Shown: in pieces, positions 19,626 through 28,561 of the stretch
Position numbering within the stretch: position 1 is the first letter of the stretch
Layout: each line of letters opens with the position of its first letter
Source: Deltaproteobacteria bacterium
Lineage (GTDB): Bacteria; Desulfobacterota; GWC2-55-46
Length of the DNA: 64,000 nucleotides
Assembly: GCA_015075075.1 (NCBI GenBank)
Contig: JABTVA010000001.1
Coordinates: forward strand, 115,662 to 179,661
Direction: 5' to 3'
The notes under the pieces: generated by a model
The model's input: the letters and a program-made list of their open reading frames with translations, nothing else
Told to the model about the DNA's origin: nothing
The model's database searches: none
Position numbers and translations under genes: made by a program

Positions 19626-20125
19626 CTTGAATCATATGGGAACAATAAATAAGCTTCATTTACTTGCATAAGAGCGTTGAATTCCATAGAAATAAGAATC
19701 TCAGCATGTTGATTAAAATTTATTACCGGCTCGTCAGTATGAATTAAGACAATAATTCTGGAATAAGGGCCACCATAATACTTCTTTTTGTCCTTTTTTC
19801 AATATCTCTTCAAGCTTATTCAAAACTTCTGCTGGCTGCCAATCTCTGTAGACCATATTGCCACATTGATTTTCTTCGATGGCTTTCTGCATACAAGCTC
19901 GCAAACTTCGACTGCGATAAAATTTTATTTTCATCTAAAATAATACAATCGGTGCCTTATTGGGAGCAGGTCCGATACGGGGCGTAGTGTAAGTATGCTC
20001 CCCGACCAAATGCATAGATTCCAGCCAATCTTCCACAATGCCCAATTCTTTCCTCTGTTTATCTGGCCTACCCAATGATTCGCATATTTCCTTGTTTGGT
20101 CAATTTTCATTTTAATTCTTTGCAC
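19622..20125 (-). pseudogene. Decayed AT-rich gene of unknown function
   Basis: This stretch is much more AT-rich than its surroundings and codes only in pieces. On the minus strand it starts MKIDQTRKYANHWVGQ (ATG near 20110), shifts frame at about 20050 into ELGIVEDWLESMHLVGEH, then reads KAIEENQCGNMVYRDWQ near 19850, and after another shift near 19780 reads YGGPYSRIIVLIHTDEP and VNEAYLLFPYD. It is cut off at 19622 by a GGTGCGC hairpin repeat. It may be one or two acquired genes in decay. I do not recognise the family. Confidence 0.55.
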
Positions 20126-20211
20126 ATTTTGACCTTTGTAATAGCTGGTGCGTCCGCCTCAAATCGTTTCGCTTCTTCCAAATCGGTCAAATCTTTTTCA
20201 CCTCAAAACAC

Positions 20212-20235
20212 GAGAGGCGCCTTTCGGCGCCTCTC
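20212..20235 (-). terminator. Hairpin terminator after the two tiny ORFs
   Basis: Perfect 10-bp arms GAGAGGCGCC and GGCGCCTCTC around TTTC, starting 2 bp after the stop of the 32-residue ORF. A short T run follows on the minus strand. Confidence 0.65.
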
Positions 20236-20236
20236 T

Positions 20237-20335
20237 TTAGAGCTTTATCTTGTTCTCGGCCAGGTACCTGGCCCCGGGCAGTCGTTCCGGCGCGCCGGAC
20301 TCGTCCCCGTCCGTAAGCGCCCTTTCGCTTCTCAT
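20237..20335 (-). CDS. 32-residue ORF coupled to the zinc-ribbon microprotein
   Basis: Reads MRSERALTDGDES and ends ARYLAENKIKL. Its ATG overlaps the stop of the zinc-ribbon ORF as TAATG, and a terminator hairpin begins 2 bp after its own stop. That arrangement, not homology, is the reason to list it. It could be a genuine microprotein or leader-type ORF, or chance. Confidence 0.4.
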   Translation of the reverse strand: MRSERALTDGDESGAPERLPGARYLAENKIKL

Positions 20336-20454
20336 TAAAGGGCCGTTCCCGAGCAGAACGGGCATTTAATCGCCCTCCCGTGTTCCATCTCAAGGAAGCT
20401 CCTGGTGAAGAGCCAGCCGCAGTCGCGGCACTCGAAATCCATCTCTATGTCCAT
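20335..20454 (-). CDS. 39-residue zinc-ribbon microprotein
   Basis: Starts at the ATG 20452-20454 after AAGGGGAAGCA. The sequence carries two CxxC knuckles, ECRDCGW and KCPFCSG, spaced about 20 residues apart, enough for one zinc ribbon and nothing else. Function unknown; family resemblance is to short FmdB-like or rubredoxin-like ribbons. It sits downstream of nrdJ on the same strand, separated from it by a family D inverted repeat. Confidence 0.6.
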   Translation of the reverse strand: MDIEMDFECRDCGWLFTRSFLEMEHGRAIKCPFCSGTAL

Positions 20455-20512
20455 TGCTTCCCCTTTCGTCTCAAGTTGTATGCGGGCTACTGAAGTACCG
20501 AGCCGGTTTCCG

Positions 20513-20594
20513 TTGTCATTGCGAGGAGCTTTAGCTCCGAAGCAATCCCATCTTTTGAAAAAACGAGATTGCTTCGCTACGCTCGCAATGACAA
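20513..20594. repeat. Palindromic repeat family D, copy 1
   Basis: Ends TTGTCATTGCGAGGAG and CTCGCAATGACAA are inverted; the body contains GAAGCAATC and its inverse GATTGCTTC. A second copy is at 36870-36956. It occupies the gap between nrdJ and the zinc-ribbon ORF. Confidence 0.7.
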
Positions 20595-20666
20595 CCAAGC
20601 CAGGATTTTTCGCGAGCTTCCAAATTACTTACTGCTATGACAGCCGGAAAAATAGCGATTTTCAAT

Positions 20667-23061
20667 TTAGCCGCACTCGCTATACCCGCACCCCCTGCAA
20701 ACCAGGCACCCGTCCGCGTGCTCTACCGCGCTCCCGCAATCCGGGCATGCGCCGCGCTTAAAGACCTCCGGGCCCATCGTGAACTGCTTGGGGAGCGTCG
20801 AGAGAGCGTCCCTGTCCGCGGTTATGCACCCGGTCTGCCTCTTGTAGCCGAGATACCAGTCCATTGCCTGGGCCATCGCGTCGGCGCATGACATGACCCT
20901 CCCGGCGCCGAAGCCCACGGGCAGGTGGCAGCTTATGCCGCGCATCTGCTTGACTATCTCGTGGGGCTCGACACCGCTACGGAGCGCAAGCGATGTCATC
21001 CTGCCCATCGCCTCGCACTGGGATGCAACGCACCCGCCGGCCTTGCCTATCTGCGTGAATATCTCGAAGGGCCTGCCTTCCTCGTCCTCGTTTATGGTGA
21101 TGTAGAGGTTGCCGCAGCCGGTCTTTATCTTCCGGGTTATGCCGAAGGCTACCTCGCCCCTGGGCTTGGGCCTCGCGGCGTGCTCTATTGCCGGGGCCTG
21201 CTCTGCCCTTGCTTCTGCCGCTACTTCCGCCTTTGCCTGCTTCTCGCTCCCCTTGGTGAGGACCTGCACGTCCCTTGAGCCGTCCCTGTAGACGGTGATG
21301 CCCTTGCACCCGAGCTTGTAGGCCAGGAGATATGCGGACGCCACGTCATCCTCGGTAGCCTCGTTCGGGAAGTTCACGGTCTTGGAGACGGCGTTGTCGG
21401 TATACTTCTGGAACGCGGCCTGCATCTTTATGTGCCATTCCGGGGATATGTCGTGCGCTGTCACGAAGACCCGCTTCGCCTCGTCCGGGATGCCCTCGAC
21501 GTCGTGGAGGGTGCCTTTTTGCGCGACCTCCTTCATAAGCTCGGGGCTGTCGAAGCCCATCTCCCTGGCCGCCTCTTCAAAGAGCGGGTTCACCTCGAGG
21601 AGCTCTGTCCCCTCCATTACGTTCCTCGTGAAGGCGAGCGCGAAGAGGGGCTCTATGCCGGAAGAGCAGCCCGCGATGATGGATATGGTGCCGGTCGGCG
21701 CGATGGTAGTAACTGTAGCGTTCCTCGGGGGCTTGCCTTTGCCGTCGTATATGGAGCCCTTGAAGTTGGGGAAGGTCCCTCTTTCCGTTGCCAGGTCCCT
21801 CGACGCCTGCCTGCCCTTCTTCTGTATGAAGGACATTATCTCCTCGGCGAGCGAGATGGCCTCTTCGGAGTTATAAGGGATGCCCAAGCGGATGAGGAGG
21901 TCGGCAAAGCCCATTACGCCCAGGCCTATCTTCCTGTTGGATTTCGTGACCTTCTCTATCTGTTCTATCGGGTACTTGTTCATCTCTATGACGTTATCGA
22001 GGAAGTGTACGGACTTCTTTACCGTCTCCTCGAGCCGGGCCCAGTCGAACTCGCCCCCCTCGGCGGTCTTCACGACCATGCGGCTCAAGTTGATGGAGCC
22101 GAGGTTGCAGGACTCGTAAGGGAGAAGAGGCTGCTCGCCGCACGGGTTGGTGGACTCAATCTGGCCCACGTGCGGGGTGGGGTTGTCGGCGTTCATGCTG
22201 TCTATGTATATGATGCCGGGGTCGCCGTTCTTCCAGGCCATCTTTACGATCTTGTCGAAGACCTCGCGGGCCCTGAGCGTGCCTACGGGCTTCCAGTCCC
22301 TCGGGTTCTTGAGCTCGAATTCGCCGTCCTCCTCGACCGCCTTCATGAATTCCTCGGTGAGGCTCACCGAGATGTTGAAGTTGTTGAGCTTGGAGTTGTC
22401 CTCCTTGCAGGTTATGAAGTTCATGATGTCCGGGTGGTCTACCCGGAGTATGCCCATGTTCGCGCCCTCCTCGTGCCGCCCTGCTTTATGGCCTCGGTCG
22501 CGCTGTCGAATACGGTCGCTGAAGGATATGGGGCCTGAGGAGATCCCGGAGGAGTCGAGCCGACCGAATCCCCGAGGGGCGGAGCCGCGAGAACGAAAAC
22601 CCGGTGCCGCCGCCGGACTTGTGTATGAGGGCCGTGTGCTTGACGGCCTCGAATATGGACTCCATCGAGTCCTCGACCGGGAGGACGAAGCAGGCCGACA
22701 GCTGCTGGAGCTCCCTTCCGGCGTTCATGAGCGTCGGGGAGTTGGGCAGGAACTCGAGCGAGGCCATCATCCCATAGAACTCGTCCGCCACGGCCTCGAC
22801 GTTTGCGTCAGGGTCGAAGAACCTCTCGGCCTCGGCTATGTTCGAGCTCACGCGCCAGAACATCTCCTCTATGGTCTCCAAGGGGTTGCCGAGCACGTCC
22901 CTCTTCAAATACCTCTTCTCAAGGACCCTCCGCCCGTTATCGTTCACATCTATCCGGGGCACCTCTTTCCGGGGCTTTGCATGGTCGCAACCCCGTTTCG
23001 ATGCCTTGGCGGCCGTCTCGGCGGTCAATAAGCGGCTGTAGATGTCACTATCCATTCCCAT
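20667..23061 (-). CDS. nrdJ: Vitamin B12-dependent (class II) ribonucleotide reductase, frameshifted in this sequence
   Basis: Reduces ribonucleotides to deoxyribonucleotides with an adenosylcobalamin radical, with or without oxygen. The N-terminal piece (start 23061) contains [23 protein letters not shown] and [16 protein letters not shown]; the C-terminal piece carries [18 protein letters not shown] and a C-terminal zinc finger CPDCGSAVE...[10 protein letters not shown]. Between 22455 and 22600 the frame is lost several times at G runs. Adding single Gs restores [14 protein letters not shown] and [22 protein letters not shown], so the gene is probably intact, about 800 residues. A candidate NrdR operator lies 200 bp upstream. 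Confidence 0.9.
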
Positions 23062-23261
23062 TCAATACCCCCCTGCACTTTTTAAACGGCGCATTTTTTA
23101 AATAACGGATTTTTTGAGCGTATTTTTATAAAAACCGGAGGCCAGATCCCGCCCGGAAATAAGTACCCTTCATCTCATATCCAGGGGACTTGAAAGCCCT
23201 GCCTGAAGGCCGGATTTACGCAAAAGGCGTCCGGCATACAACTCATTGATTTACTTGAATA

Positions 23262-23309
23262 ATAGCCTATATTGTAGGATGAGAGGCAGTAAACCACAAT
23301 ATATTGTGC
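23262..23309 (-). promoter_or_regulatory. Candidate tandem NrdR boxes upstream of nrdJ
   Basis: Box 1 at 23294-23309 is CCACAATATATTGTGC, with a perfect 14-bp palindrome core, and agrees with the NrdR consensus ACACWATATATWGTGT at 14 of 16 positions. Box 2 at 23262-23277 keeps the right half TATATTGTA and starts exactly 32 bp away, the three-turn spacing usual for NrdR sites. Confidence 0.65.
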
Positions 23310-23379
23310 CTGTCAAGGGGAAATACCGGGGCTGGCCCAAAAAAAATCGGAAAAAAGATAACCAGTGGCAAAAGGGCCG

Positions 23380-23721
23380 TCAGTCCGCTTTCCTGCTCCT
23401 GTATGCGAATACCTTTACCGGCTCGATGGTTATGAGCCCTTCGCCTACCATCCTGTCGAGGACCGGGAGAAAGGCCTCGATGCGCTCGGCCCTGTCGACG
23501 AGCTCGACTATTAACGGAAGGTCCTCGGATATCCGGAGCACCTTGGCCGTATGGAGGCGGCTCCCGACCCCGAAGCCCATGAGCCCCCTTAAGACCGTCG
23601 CGCCGGCGAGGCCGAAGCCGCGCGCCTCTTCCACGATGGCCTGGTAAAGGGGACGTCCGTCGAATCTGTCGCTCTCGCCTATGAATATTCTGACTGACTG
23701 CGCCTCTTCCGGAAGCCGCAT
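23380..23721 (-). CDS. DUF190 family PII-like protein
   Basis: 113 residues, standard for DUF190. Recognised by IFIGESDRFDGRPLY, LAGATVLRGLMGFG and LPLIVELVD. Members have a ferredoxin-like PII-type fold and are very often next to crcB, as here. A regulatory or accessory role in fluoride efflux is inferred from that linkage. ATG at 23721 is preceded by GGGAGGTGAGAG. It follows crcB on the same strand, but a 142-bp element now sits between them. Confidence 0.88.
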   Translation of the reverse strand: MRLPEEAQSVRIFIGESDRFDGRPLYQAIVEEARGFGLAGATVLRGLMGFGVGSRLHTAKVLRISEDLPLIVELVDRAERIEAFLPVLDRMVGEGLITIEPVKVFAYRSRKAD

Positions 23722-23788
23722 CTCTCACCTCCCGCTTAATGAACCACCCCGCCGCAAGCGGCGAGTTATTCAACCCTTAGAGATTAAA

Positions 23789-23930
23789 GGCAACCTCTAA
23801 AAATTAGAGATTTTTCCCGCAATCAAGGAAGGCCGGGAATAAAAAGCGGAGCATATATGGTAATATGTGAGCATTTTTATTTACGGCCTGACACAGAGTC
23901 CGGGAAAAAGATCAATTTTTAGAGATAGCC
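23789..23930 (+). mobile_element. 142-bp MITE-like element, copy 3
   Basis: Same length and orientation as the other copies; the right terminus has decayed slightly (AGAGATAGCC). TAAA borders both ends. The last base of the element is the first base (on the plus strand) of the crcB stop codon, so the insertion is flush with the gene's end. Confidence 0.85.
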
Positions 23931-24304
23931 TAAAGGAGCCTCCCTATGGCAAGGCCCAGGAAAAGGAAGATAATGCCGGTTACGTTCTGCAGGGCTATAT
24001 TCCCGAGCGCGAGCGCCCACTGGGAGTCCCTCATAAACTGGCCTGTCTCGAACATAAGTGTTGAAAAGGTCGTGAAAGCGCCGAAAAAGCCGATAAAGAC
24101 GATTGCCCGCGCCTCGCCGCTAAAGGAGAGCCTCTCCTCGGCAAGGGCCCAGACGAGACCGAAAAGGAAGGTGCCGCTTATGTTGACCGCGAACGTGCCC
24201 CAGGGGAAGGGCCCGCCGTAGAGCTTCTGGACGATGCCGCCGAGGAAATAGCGCGAGAGGGTGCCTGCTGCGCCCGCTGCCGCCATGAGGATGAGCTTGG
24301 TCAT
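23930..24304 (-). CDS. crcB: Fluoride exporter CrcB/FluC
   Basis: Four-helix dual-topology fluoride channel of the inner membrane. 124 residues, normal. Diagnostic stretches: GAAGTLSRYFLGG, GTFAVNISGTFLFG, and FGAFTTFSTLMFET in the third helix with the pore phenylalanines. Cotranscribed with DUF190. Its 5' leader has an inverted repeat (ACCGGGTT against AACCCGGT) ending 10 bp before the ATG and no clear ribosome site, which might control translation. I could not match the fluoride riboswitch consensus. Confidence 0.95.
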   Translation of the reverse strand: MTKLILMAAAGAAGTLSRYFLGGIVQKLYGGPFPWGTFAVNISGTFLFGLVWALAEERLSFSGEARAIVFIGFFGAFTTFSTLMFETGQFMRDSQWALALGNIALQNVTGIIFLFLGLAIGRLL

Positions 24305-24555
24305 ATTTTACACCGGGTTCGGAAGTCGTAAGCGTATTCTATTTCAAACCCGGTCCCAAGGCAAACCTTTTCTCAACCGCCGTCCGCGCGAATCCGGCGC
24401 CAAAATTTCCGATGTTGATTGACTACGTGAAATAATGATGTTACCTTTGAGGAATGTGCGCGTGAACGAATAAAAGTCACGGAACCCCCCCACCTTATGG
24501 GCTATAACGTTTTTTCCGAAGCCTTCCGGAAGGCAATTAAAAAGGAGAAACTCGT

Positions 24556-25254
24556 TTGGAAACGCCTCTGGCTGCCGTAAACTCTGGTCTCTGGGAAATG
24601 GTCTGGAGCGCCGGACCAATGGTCAAATTCGTAATCCTCATCCTCGTCCTTTTCTCGGTCGTCTCGTGGGCCATCATAGGCTACAAGGTCGTGGTCTTGA
24701 GAAAGATCGAAAAGGAATCGACCGCTTTCCACGACCTTTTCTGGGAAAAGCGCCAGTTCGCGCACGTCTTCAACGCCGCCAAGAACTACAAGAACACGCC
24801 CCTTGCCGGCATTTTCGCCGCGGCCTATAACGAGATAACGGGCCTTAAGAAGGCGTCAGAGGACGGCGAATGGCTCAGGAGAGATGACCTCGAAAGGTTC
24901 GAGAGGATTTTAAAGAAGGCGATGGACTCGGAGACCGCCAAGCTCGAGTATGCGGTCGGGTTCCTGGCCACTACCGGCAACACCGCCCCCTTCATCGGCC
25001 TATTCGGGACGGTCTGGGGCATAATGACCTCTTTCAGGGACATAGGGGCCAAGGGCGCGGCCAACCTCGCGGTAGTCGCGCCCGGCATCTCGGAGGCCCT
25101 TGTCGCCACCGCTATAGGCCTCGTTGCCGCGATACCTGCGGTTATGGGTTATAATCACATACAGATCCGGATAGGGCGCATCTCCACGGAGATGGGCAAC
25201 TTTTCGGCTGATATAATGAACGTCCTCGAGAAGCAGGCGGGCAAAAAGGGTTAA
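24556..25254 (+). CDS. tolQ: Tol-Pal system proton channel subunit TolQ
   Basis: Inner-membrane MotA/TolQ/ExbB-family protein, with TolR forming the proton-driven motor that energises TolA during cell constriction. 232 residues with three hydrophobic segments (about 20-42, 130-155 and 170-195) and FLATTGNTAPFIGLFGTVWGIM and GISEALVATAIGLVAAIPAV signatures. The start is TTG at 24556, AAAGGAG 10 nt upstream. First gene of tolQ-R-A-B-pal-cpoB, three bases from tolR. Confidence 0.95.
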   Translation: METPLAAVNSGLWEMVWSAGPMVKFVILILVLFSVVSWAIIGYKVVVLRKIEKESTAFHDLFWEKRQFAHVFNAAKNYKNTPLAGIFAAAYNEITGLKKASEDGEWLRRDDLERFERILKKAMDSETAKLEYAVGFLATTGNTAPFIGLFGTVWGIMTSFRDIGAKGAANLAVVAPGISEALVATAIGLVAAIPAVMGYNHIQIRIGRISTEMGNFSADIMNVLEKQAGKKG

Positions 25255-25257
25255 TCG

Positions 25258-25674
25258 ATGGAGACCGGAGGCGGGCGTAACCCCAGGCTCATGTCCCAGA
25301 TAAACGTCACGCCGTTCGTGGACGTGATGCTGGTGCTCCTCATAATCTTCATGGTAACGGCCCCCATGATGCAGGAGGGGTTCGATGTCGACCTGCCGCA
25401 GGTCGAGGCCGGAGCGATAAGCTCGGCGGACGAGCCGCTCGTGGTCACGATAGACAATAAGCGCCGGATACGCCTTAACGACAGGGTGATGAGCGAAAAG
25501 GAGCTCGGGGCCAAGCTCAAGGCCATAGCCGGAGAGAACGCGGCGCGCATGGTCCTTTTAAGGGCCGACGAATCGGTCCCGTACGGGTTTGTCGTCGGCA
25601 CCATGAGCGCGATAAGAAAGGCCGGAATAAGCAAGGTGGGCATGGTCACAGAGCCCCCCGGTCGGGGGAGATGA
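25258..25674 (+). CDS. tolR: Tol-Pal system protein TolR
   Basis: ExbD/TolR family, 138 residues: a short cytoplasmic end, one transmembrane helix with the essential proton-carrying Asp in TPFVDVMLVLLIIFMV (about residues 19-34), and a periplasmic domain ending KVGMVTEP. Works as TolQ's partner. The stop TGA overlaps the tolA start by ATGA. Confidence 0.94.
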   Translation: METGGGRNPRLMSQINVTPFVDVMLVLLIIFMVTAPMMQEGFDVDLPQVEAGAISSADEPLVVTIDNKRRIRLNDRVMSEKELGAKLKAIAGENAARMVLLRADESVPYGFVVGTMSAIRKAGISKVGMVTEPPGRGR

Positions 25675-26576
25675 CCCGCTACCGCATGAAGGGCTTCGGC
25701 AGGGTCGTGGGAGTTTCGGCGCTCCTCCACGCCGGGGTAGCGGTAGCCGCCGCGCTCCTCTTTAACTCCGAGCCCACGAGGGTCTTCATAAACCCTGTCC
25801 AGATGGTGGACCTGGTCGCGGAGCCCGGGCCCAAGCGCGTAAAGCCGGCTCCACAGGCCACTCCAAAGGCGGAGAAGGAGCAGCCCCCTGCCCCGGCTGA
25901 ACCGGAAAAGGCGCCTGAGGAAAAGCCCCAGCCAACGCCGAAGCCGGAAGAGGCCGCCAGGATAGAGACGCCGAAGGAGAGCCCGGCCCAGAGCGTAAAG
26001 ATAAAGGAAAAGGAGGCCCCGAAGCCCCCGGCAGTTTCGATAGACGACACCTTGCGGAGCATCACGGAGAGCGTAAAGAAGAGAGAGGACAAGGCGTCCG
26101 TCAGCTCGAAGGTGGACGAGATAAAGAGGAAGCTCGAAGAGGATGAGGCGCGGAAAGACAGGCTTAAGAAGCTCAGGGCCGAGATAGCTTCCCGCGAAAG
26201 CAGAAAGCCCCCTGAACCGAGCGCCCGGGCGGGTCCGGCGCCAGCGGAGGGGCGCCCCTCCGGCGGTTCGATAAAGTCCTTCGAGGACAAGTACCCGGCG
26301 TACTACACGATAATAAAGGCGCGGATAGACGACAACTGGACGTACCCGCAGGCGTTGAAGGAGAGCAGGGTATCTCTCATAGTCGCGATAAAGATAGCAC
26401 GCTCCGGGGAGCTCGTGAGCGCCTCCGTCGAGGTAAGCTCCGGCAACCCGGTCTTTGACGAATCTCTCGTCAGCGCCGTGTGGAGGGCGGCTCCCTTCCC
26501 TCCGCTACCGGCTGATTTCGAAGGGAATTTACTGGAGACGGGCCTGAGGTTCTGTCCTGGATGCACCCAAAGATGA
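25671..26576 (+). CDS. tolA: Tol-Pal bridging protein TolA (TonB C-terminal fold)
   Basis: 301 residues: N-terminal transmembrane helix (about 12-32), a Pro/Lys/Glu-rich linker (50-125), a charged helical stretch (130-180), and a TonB/TolA C-terminal domain from about 205 (YYTIIKARIDDNWTYP, GNPVFDESLVSAV). It links the TolQR motor to TolB/Pal at the outer membrane. Position in the operon separates it from the TonB gene at 55951. Overlaps tolB by 16 bp if the first tolB start is used. Confidence 0.9.
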   Translation: MTRYRMKGFGRVVGVSALLHAGVAVAAALLFNSEPTRVFINPVQMVDLVAEPGPKRVKPAPQATPKAEKEQPPAPAEPEKAPEEKPQPTPKPEEAARIETPKESPAQSVKIKEKEAPKPPAVSIDDTLRSITESVKKREDKASVSSKVDEIKRKLEEDEARKDRLKKLRAEIASRESRKPPEPSARAGPAPAEGRPSGGSIKSFEDKYPAYYTIIKARIDDNWTYPQALKESRVSLIVAIKIARSGELVSASVEVSSGNPVFDESLVSAVWRAAPFPPLPADFEGNLLETGLRFCPGCTQR

Positions 26577-27901
26577 CCATCAGAGCATTCGCCTTTTTAG
26601 CCGTTTTTCTCCTCCAGGCCGCGCTTTCCTCTCTAGCCTGGGGCAAGGTCTATATCGACCTGGCAGGGCCCGCCTTCAAGAAGCTCCCCATGGGAGTGCA
26701 GGAATTCAAGGACCTCGGCCCGGCCCCGCGCTCGGCCGAGGAGCGCGCGTTAAGGGAGTCGGTAAAAAAAGAGCTCCTTGACGCGGCCCTCACCGACTTG
26801 AGGTTTTCCGGCTTCTTCACGGTTATCGACCAGAAGGCCTACATAGAAGACGCGGGGAGCGCGGGCCTTACCGCCGGGGAGACCAACTTCAGGAACTGGC
26901 GGACGATAGGGGCCCAGGCGCTCCTCAAGGGAGGGTTCCTCGTCGAAGGCGAAAAGCTCACGGTCGAGGTCCGCTTCTTCGATACGGCCACTGAAAAACA
27001 GGTGATCGGAAAGAAGCTCACGGGGTCCGTAAAGAACCCCCGGAGGGTCGTCCATTACTTCTCCGACTCCCTCCACGAGGAGCTCACGGGGAGCAAGGGC
27101 GTATTCACGACCAAGATACTCTTCGTCTCCGGGAAGGACGGCAACAAGGAGATATACGTCTCCGACTACGACGGCAGGAACGCCGTGAAGCTCACACGGA
27201 ACAGGTCCATAAACCTCTCGCCCCAGTGGTCGCCGGACGGGAAGAAGGTGCTCTACGTCTCGTACAAGAAAGGAGCGCCGTCCCTGTATCTCCTCGACCT
27301 CTCGACCGGCAGGGACGAGCCGCTTTCGGCAAAGCCCGGCATAAACATCTCGGGGAGGTTCTCGCCGGACGGCACAAAGGTGGCGCTCACCATGAGCGGC
27401 GATAATTCCCCCGAGCTGGTGCTCCTGGACCTGAGGACGATGGAATACAAGAGGCTTACAAGCAACCACGGCATAGACGTCTCGCCGTCGTGGTCGCCGG
27501 ACGGAACGAAGCTCGCCTACGTATCCGATAGCGCTGGAAACCCGCATATCTATGTGTTAGACTTGCTTTCGGGAAAATCAAGGAGATTGACCTTTTCCGG
27601 CAGGTACAACTCGAGCCCGGCCTGGTCGCCGGACGGGAAACTCATTGCCTTCGCCCGCTCCGACAGGTCTTTCAATATTTGGGTGGTAAGGCCCGACGGC
27701 GAAAAGCCGGCGCAGCTTACATTCAGCGGGGACAACAGGAACCCCTCGTGGGCCCCTGACGGCAGGCACATCGTCTTTAGCTCCACGGAGAAGGGTGTCG
27801 CGTCGCTCAAGATAATACGCTCGGACGGGACCGAGGCAATGAGGCTTAATACGGGGATTGGCGGCGAAAAGGCACCGTCCTGGTCGCCATACCTAAAGTG
27901 A
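26561..27901 (+). CDS. tolB: Tol-Pal system beta-propeller protein TolB
   Basis: Periplasmic protein that binds Pal and is displaced by TolA. 446 residues with a signal peptide (AFAFLAVFLLQAALSSLAWG), an N-terminal alpha/beta domain (to about 165), then a six-blade propeller with repeated WSPDG motifs (for example LSPQWSPDGKK, SPSWSPDGTK, SPAWSPDGKL). The second ATG at 26573 overlaps the tolA stop as ATGA and could equally be the start. Confidence 0.95.
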   Translation: MHPKMTIRAFAFLAVFLLQAALSSLAWGKVYIDLAGPAFKKLPMGVQEFKDLGPAPRSAEERALRESVKKELLDAALTDLRFSGFFTVIDQKAYIEDAGSAGLTAGETNFRNWRTIGAQALLKGGFLVEGEKLTVEVRFFDTATEKQVIGKKLTGSVKNPRRVVHYFSDSLHEELTGSKGVFTTKILFVSGKDGNKEIYVSDYDGRNAVKLTRNRSINLSPQWSPDGKKVLYVSYKKGAPSLYLLDLSTGRDEPLSAKPGINISGRFSPDGTKVALTMSGDNSPELVLLDLRTMEYKRLTSNHGIDVSPSWSPDGTKLAYVSDSAGNPHIYVLDLLSGKSRRLTFSGRYNSSPAWSPDGKLIAFARSDRSFNIWVVRPDGEKPAQLTFSGDNRNPSWAPDGRHIVFSSTEKGVASLKIIRSDGTEAMRLNTGIGGEKAPSWSPYLK

Positions 27902-27951
27902 TAAAGTACGATAAAGTACCTTGAACATCAAGAACAGGAGGGGGTAAAAAA

Positions 27952-28557
27952 ATGAAAGGGTCTCTCAGGATACTGCCGGTCATATTACTTACATTCCTGC
28001 TTGCGGCCGGATGCGGCAAAAGGATAGCCACAGAGGACCTTGCCGGGGAGGCCGCAGCGCCGGGCGCAGTCACCGAATCAGCGGTGGTCGCCCCCGAAGA
28101 GGGCGTAGTCTCAGGCGACGTGACAGCCGAGGACATACTCGGCAACGCAGACGCCAGGATCGGCGGCAGGTACGCCTCTCTCTCGCCCGACGACGAGCTC
28201 ACGAGGAAGGCCGCCGAAAAAGGGCACCTCTATACCATCTATTTCGATTATGACAGGTATACGGTGAGGGACTCGGACCTCGACAACCTCGGCAAGAACG
28301 CCAAATGGCTGGGTCTTAATTCCAACGTAAAGATACGCATCGAAGGGCACGCCGACGAGCGCGGCGAGACGGAATACAACCTCGCGCTCGGCGACAAGAG
28401 GGCCAGGAGCGTAAAGAAGTACCTCGAGGACCTCGGCGTCAAGACCGACAGGATGGAAGTGGTGAGCTACGGCGAGGAAAAACCTGCTGTCGCCGGCTCC
28501 AGCGAGGAGGCCTGGTCCAGGAACAGAAGGGCCGAGTTCGTGATAATAGCCAATTGA
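27952..28557 (+). CDS. pal: Peptidoglycan-associated lipoprotein Pal
   Basis: Outer-membrane lipoprotein that anchors the envelope to peptidoglycan. 201 residues; lipobox LLAAGC with Cys near residue 22; OmpA-like domain with IYFDYDRYTVR, IRIEGHADERGE, YNLALGDKRA and SRNRRAEFVI. The DxxR-type peptidoglycan binding residues are present. Strong AGGAGGGGG ribosome site. Confidence 0.96.
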   Translation: MKGSLRILPVILLTFLLAAGCGKRIATEDLAGEAAAPGAVTESAVVAPEEGVVSGDVTAEDILGNADARIGGRYASLSPDDELTRKAAEKGHLYTIYFDYDRYTVRDSDLDNLGKNAKWLGLNSNVKIRIEGHADERGETEYNLALGDKRARSVKKYLEDLGVKTDRMEVVSYGEEKPAVAGSSEEAWSRNRRAEFVIIAN

Positions 28558-28561
28558 CGAG

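Noticed and set aside
24305..24460. Fluoride riboswitch upstream of crcB
   Set aside because: Searched the leader on the coding strand for the conserved riboswitch core; neither the 5' nor the 3' consensus blocks are present.
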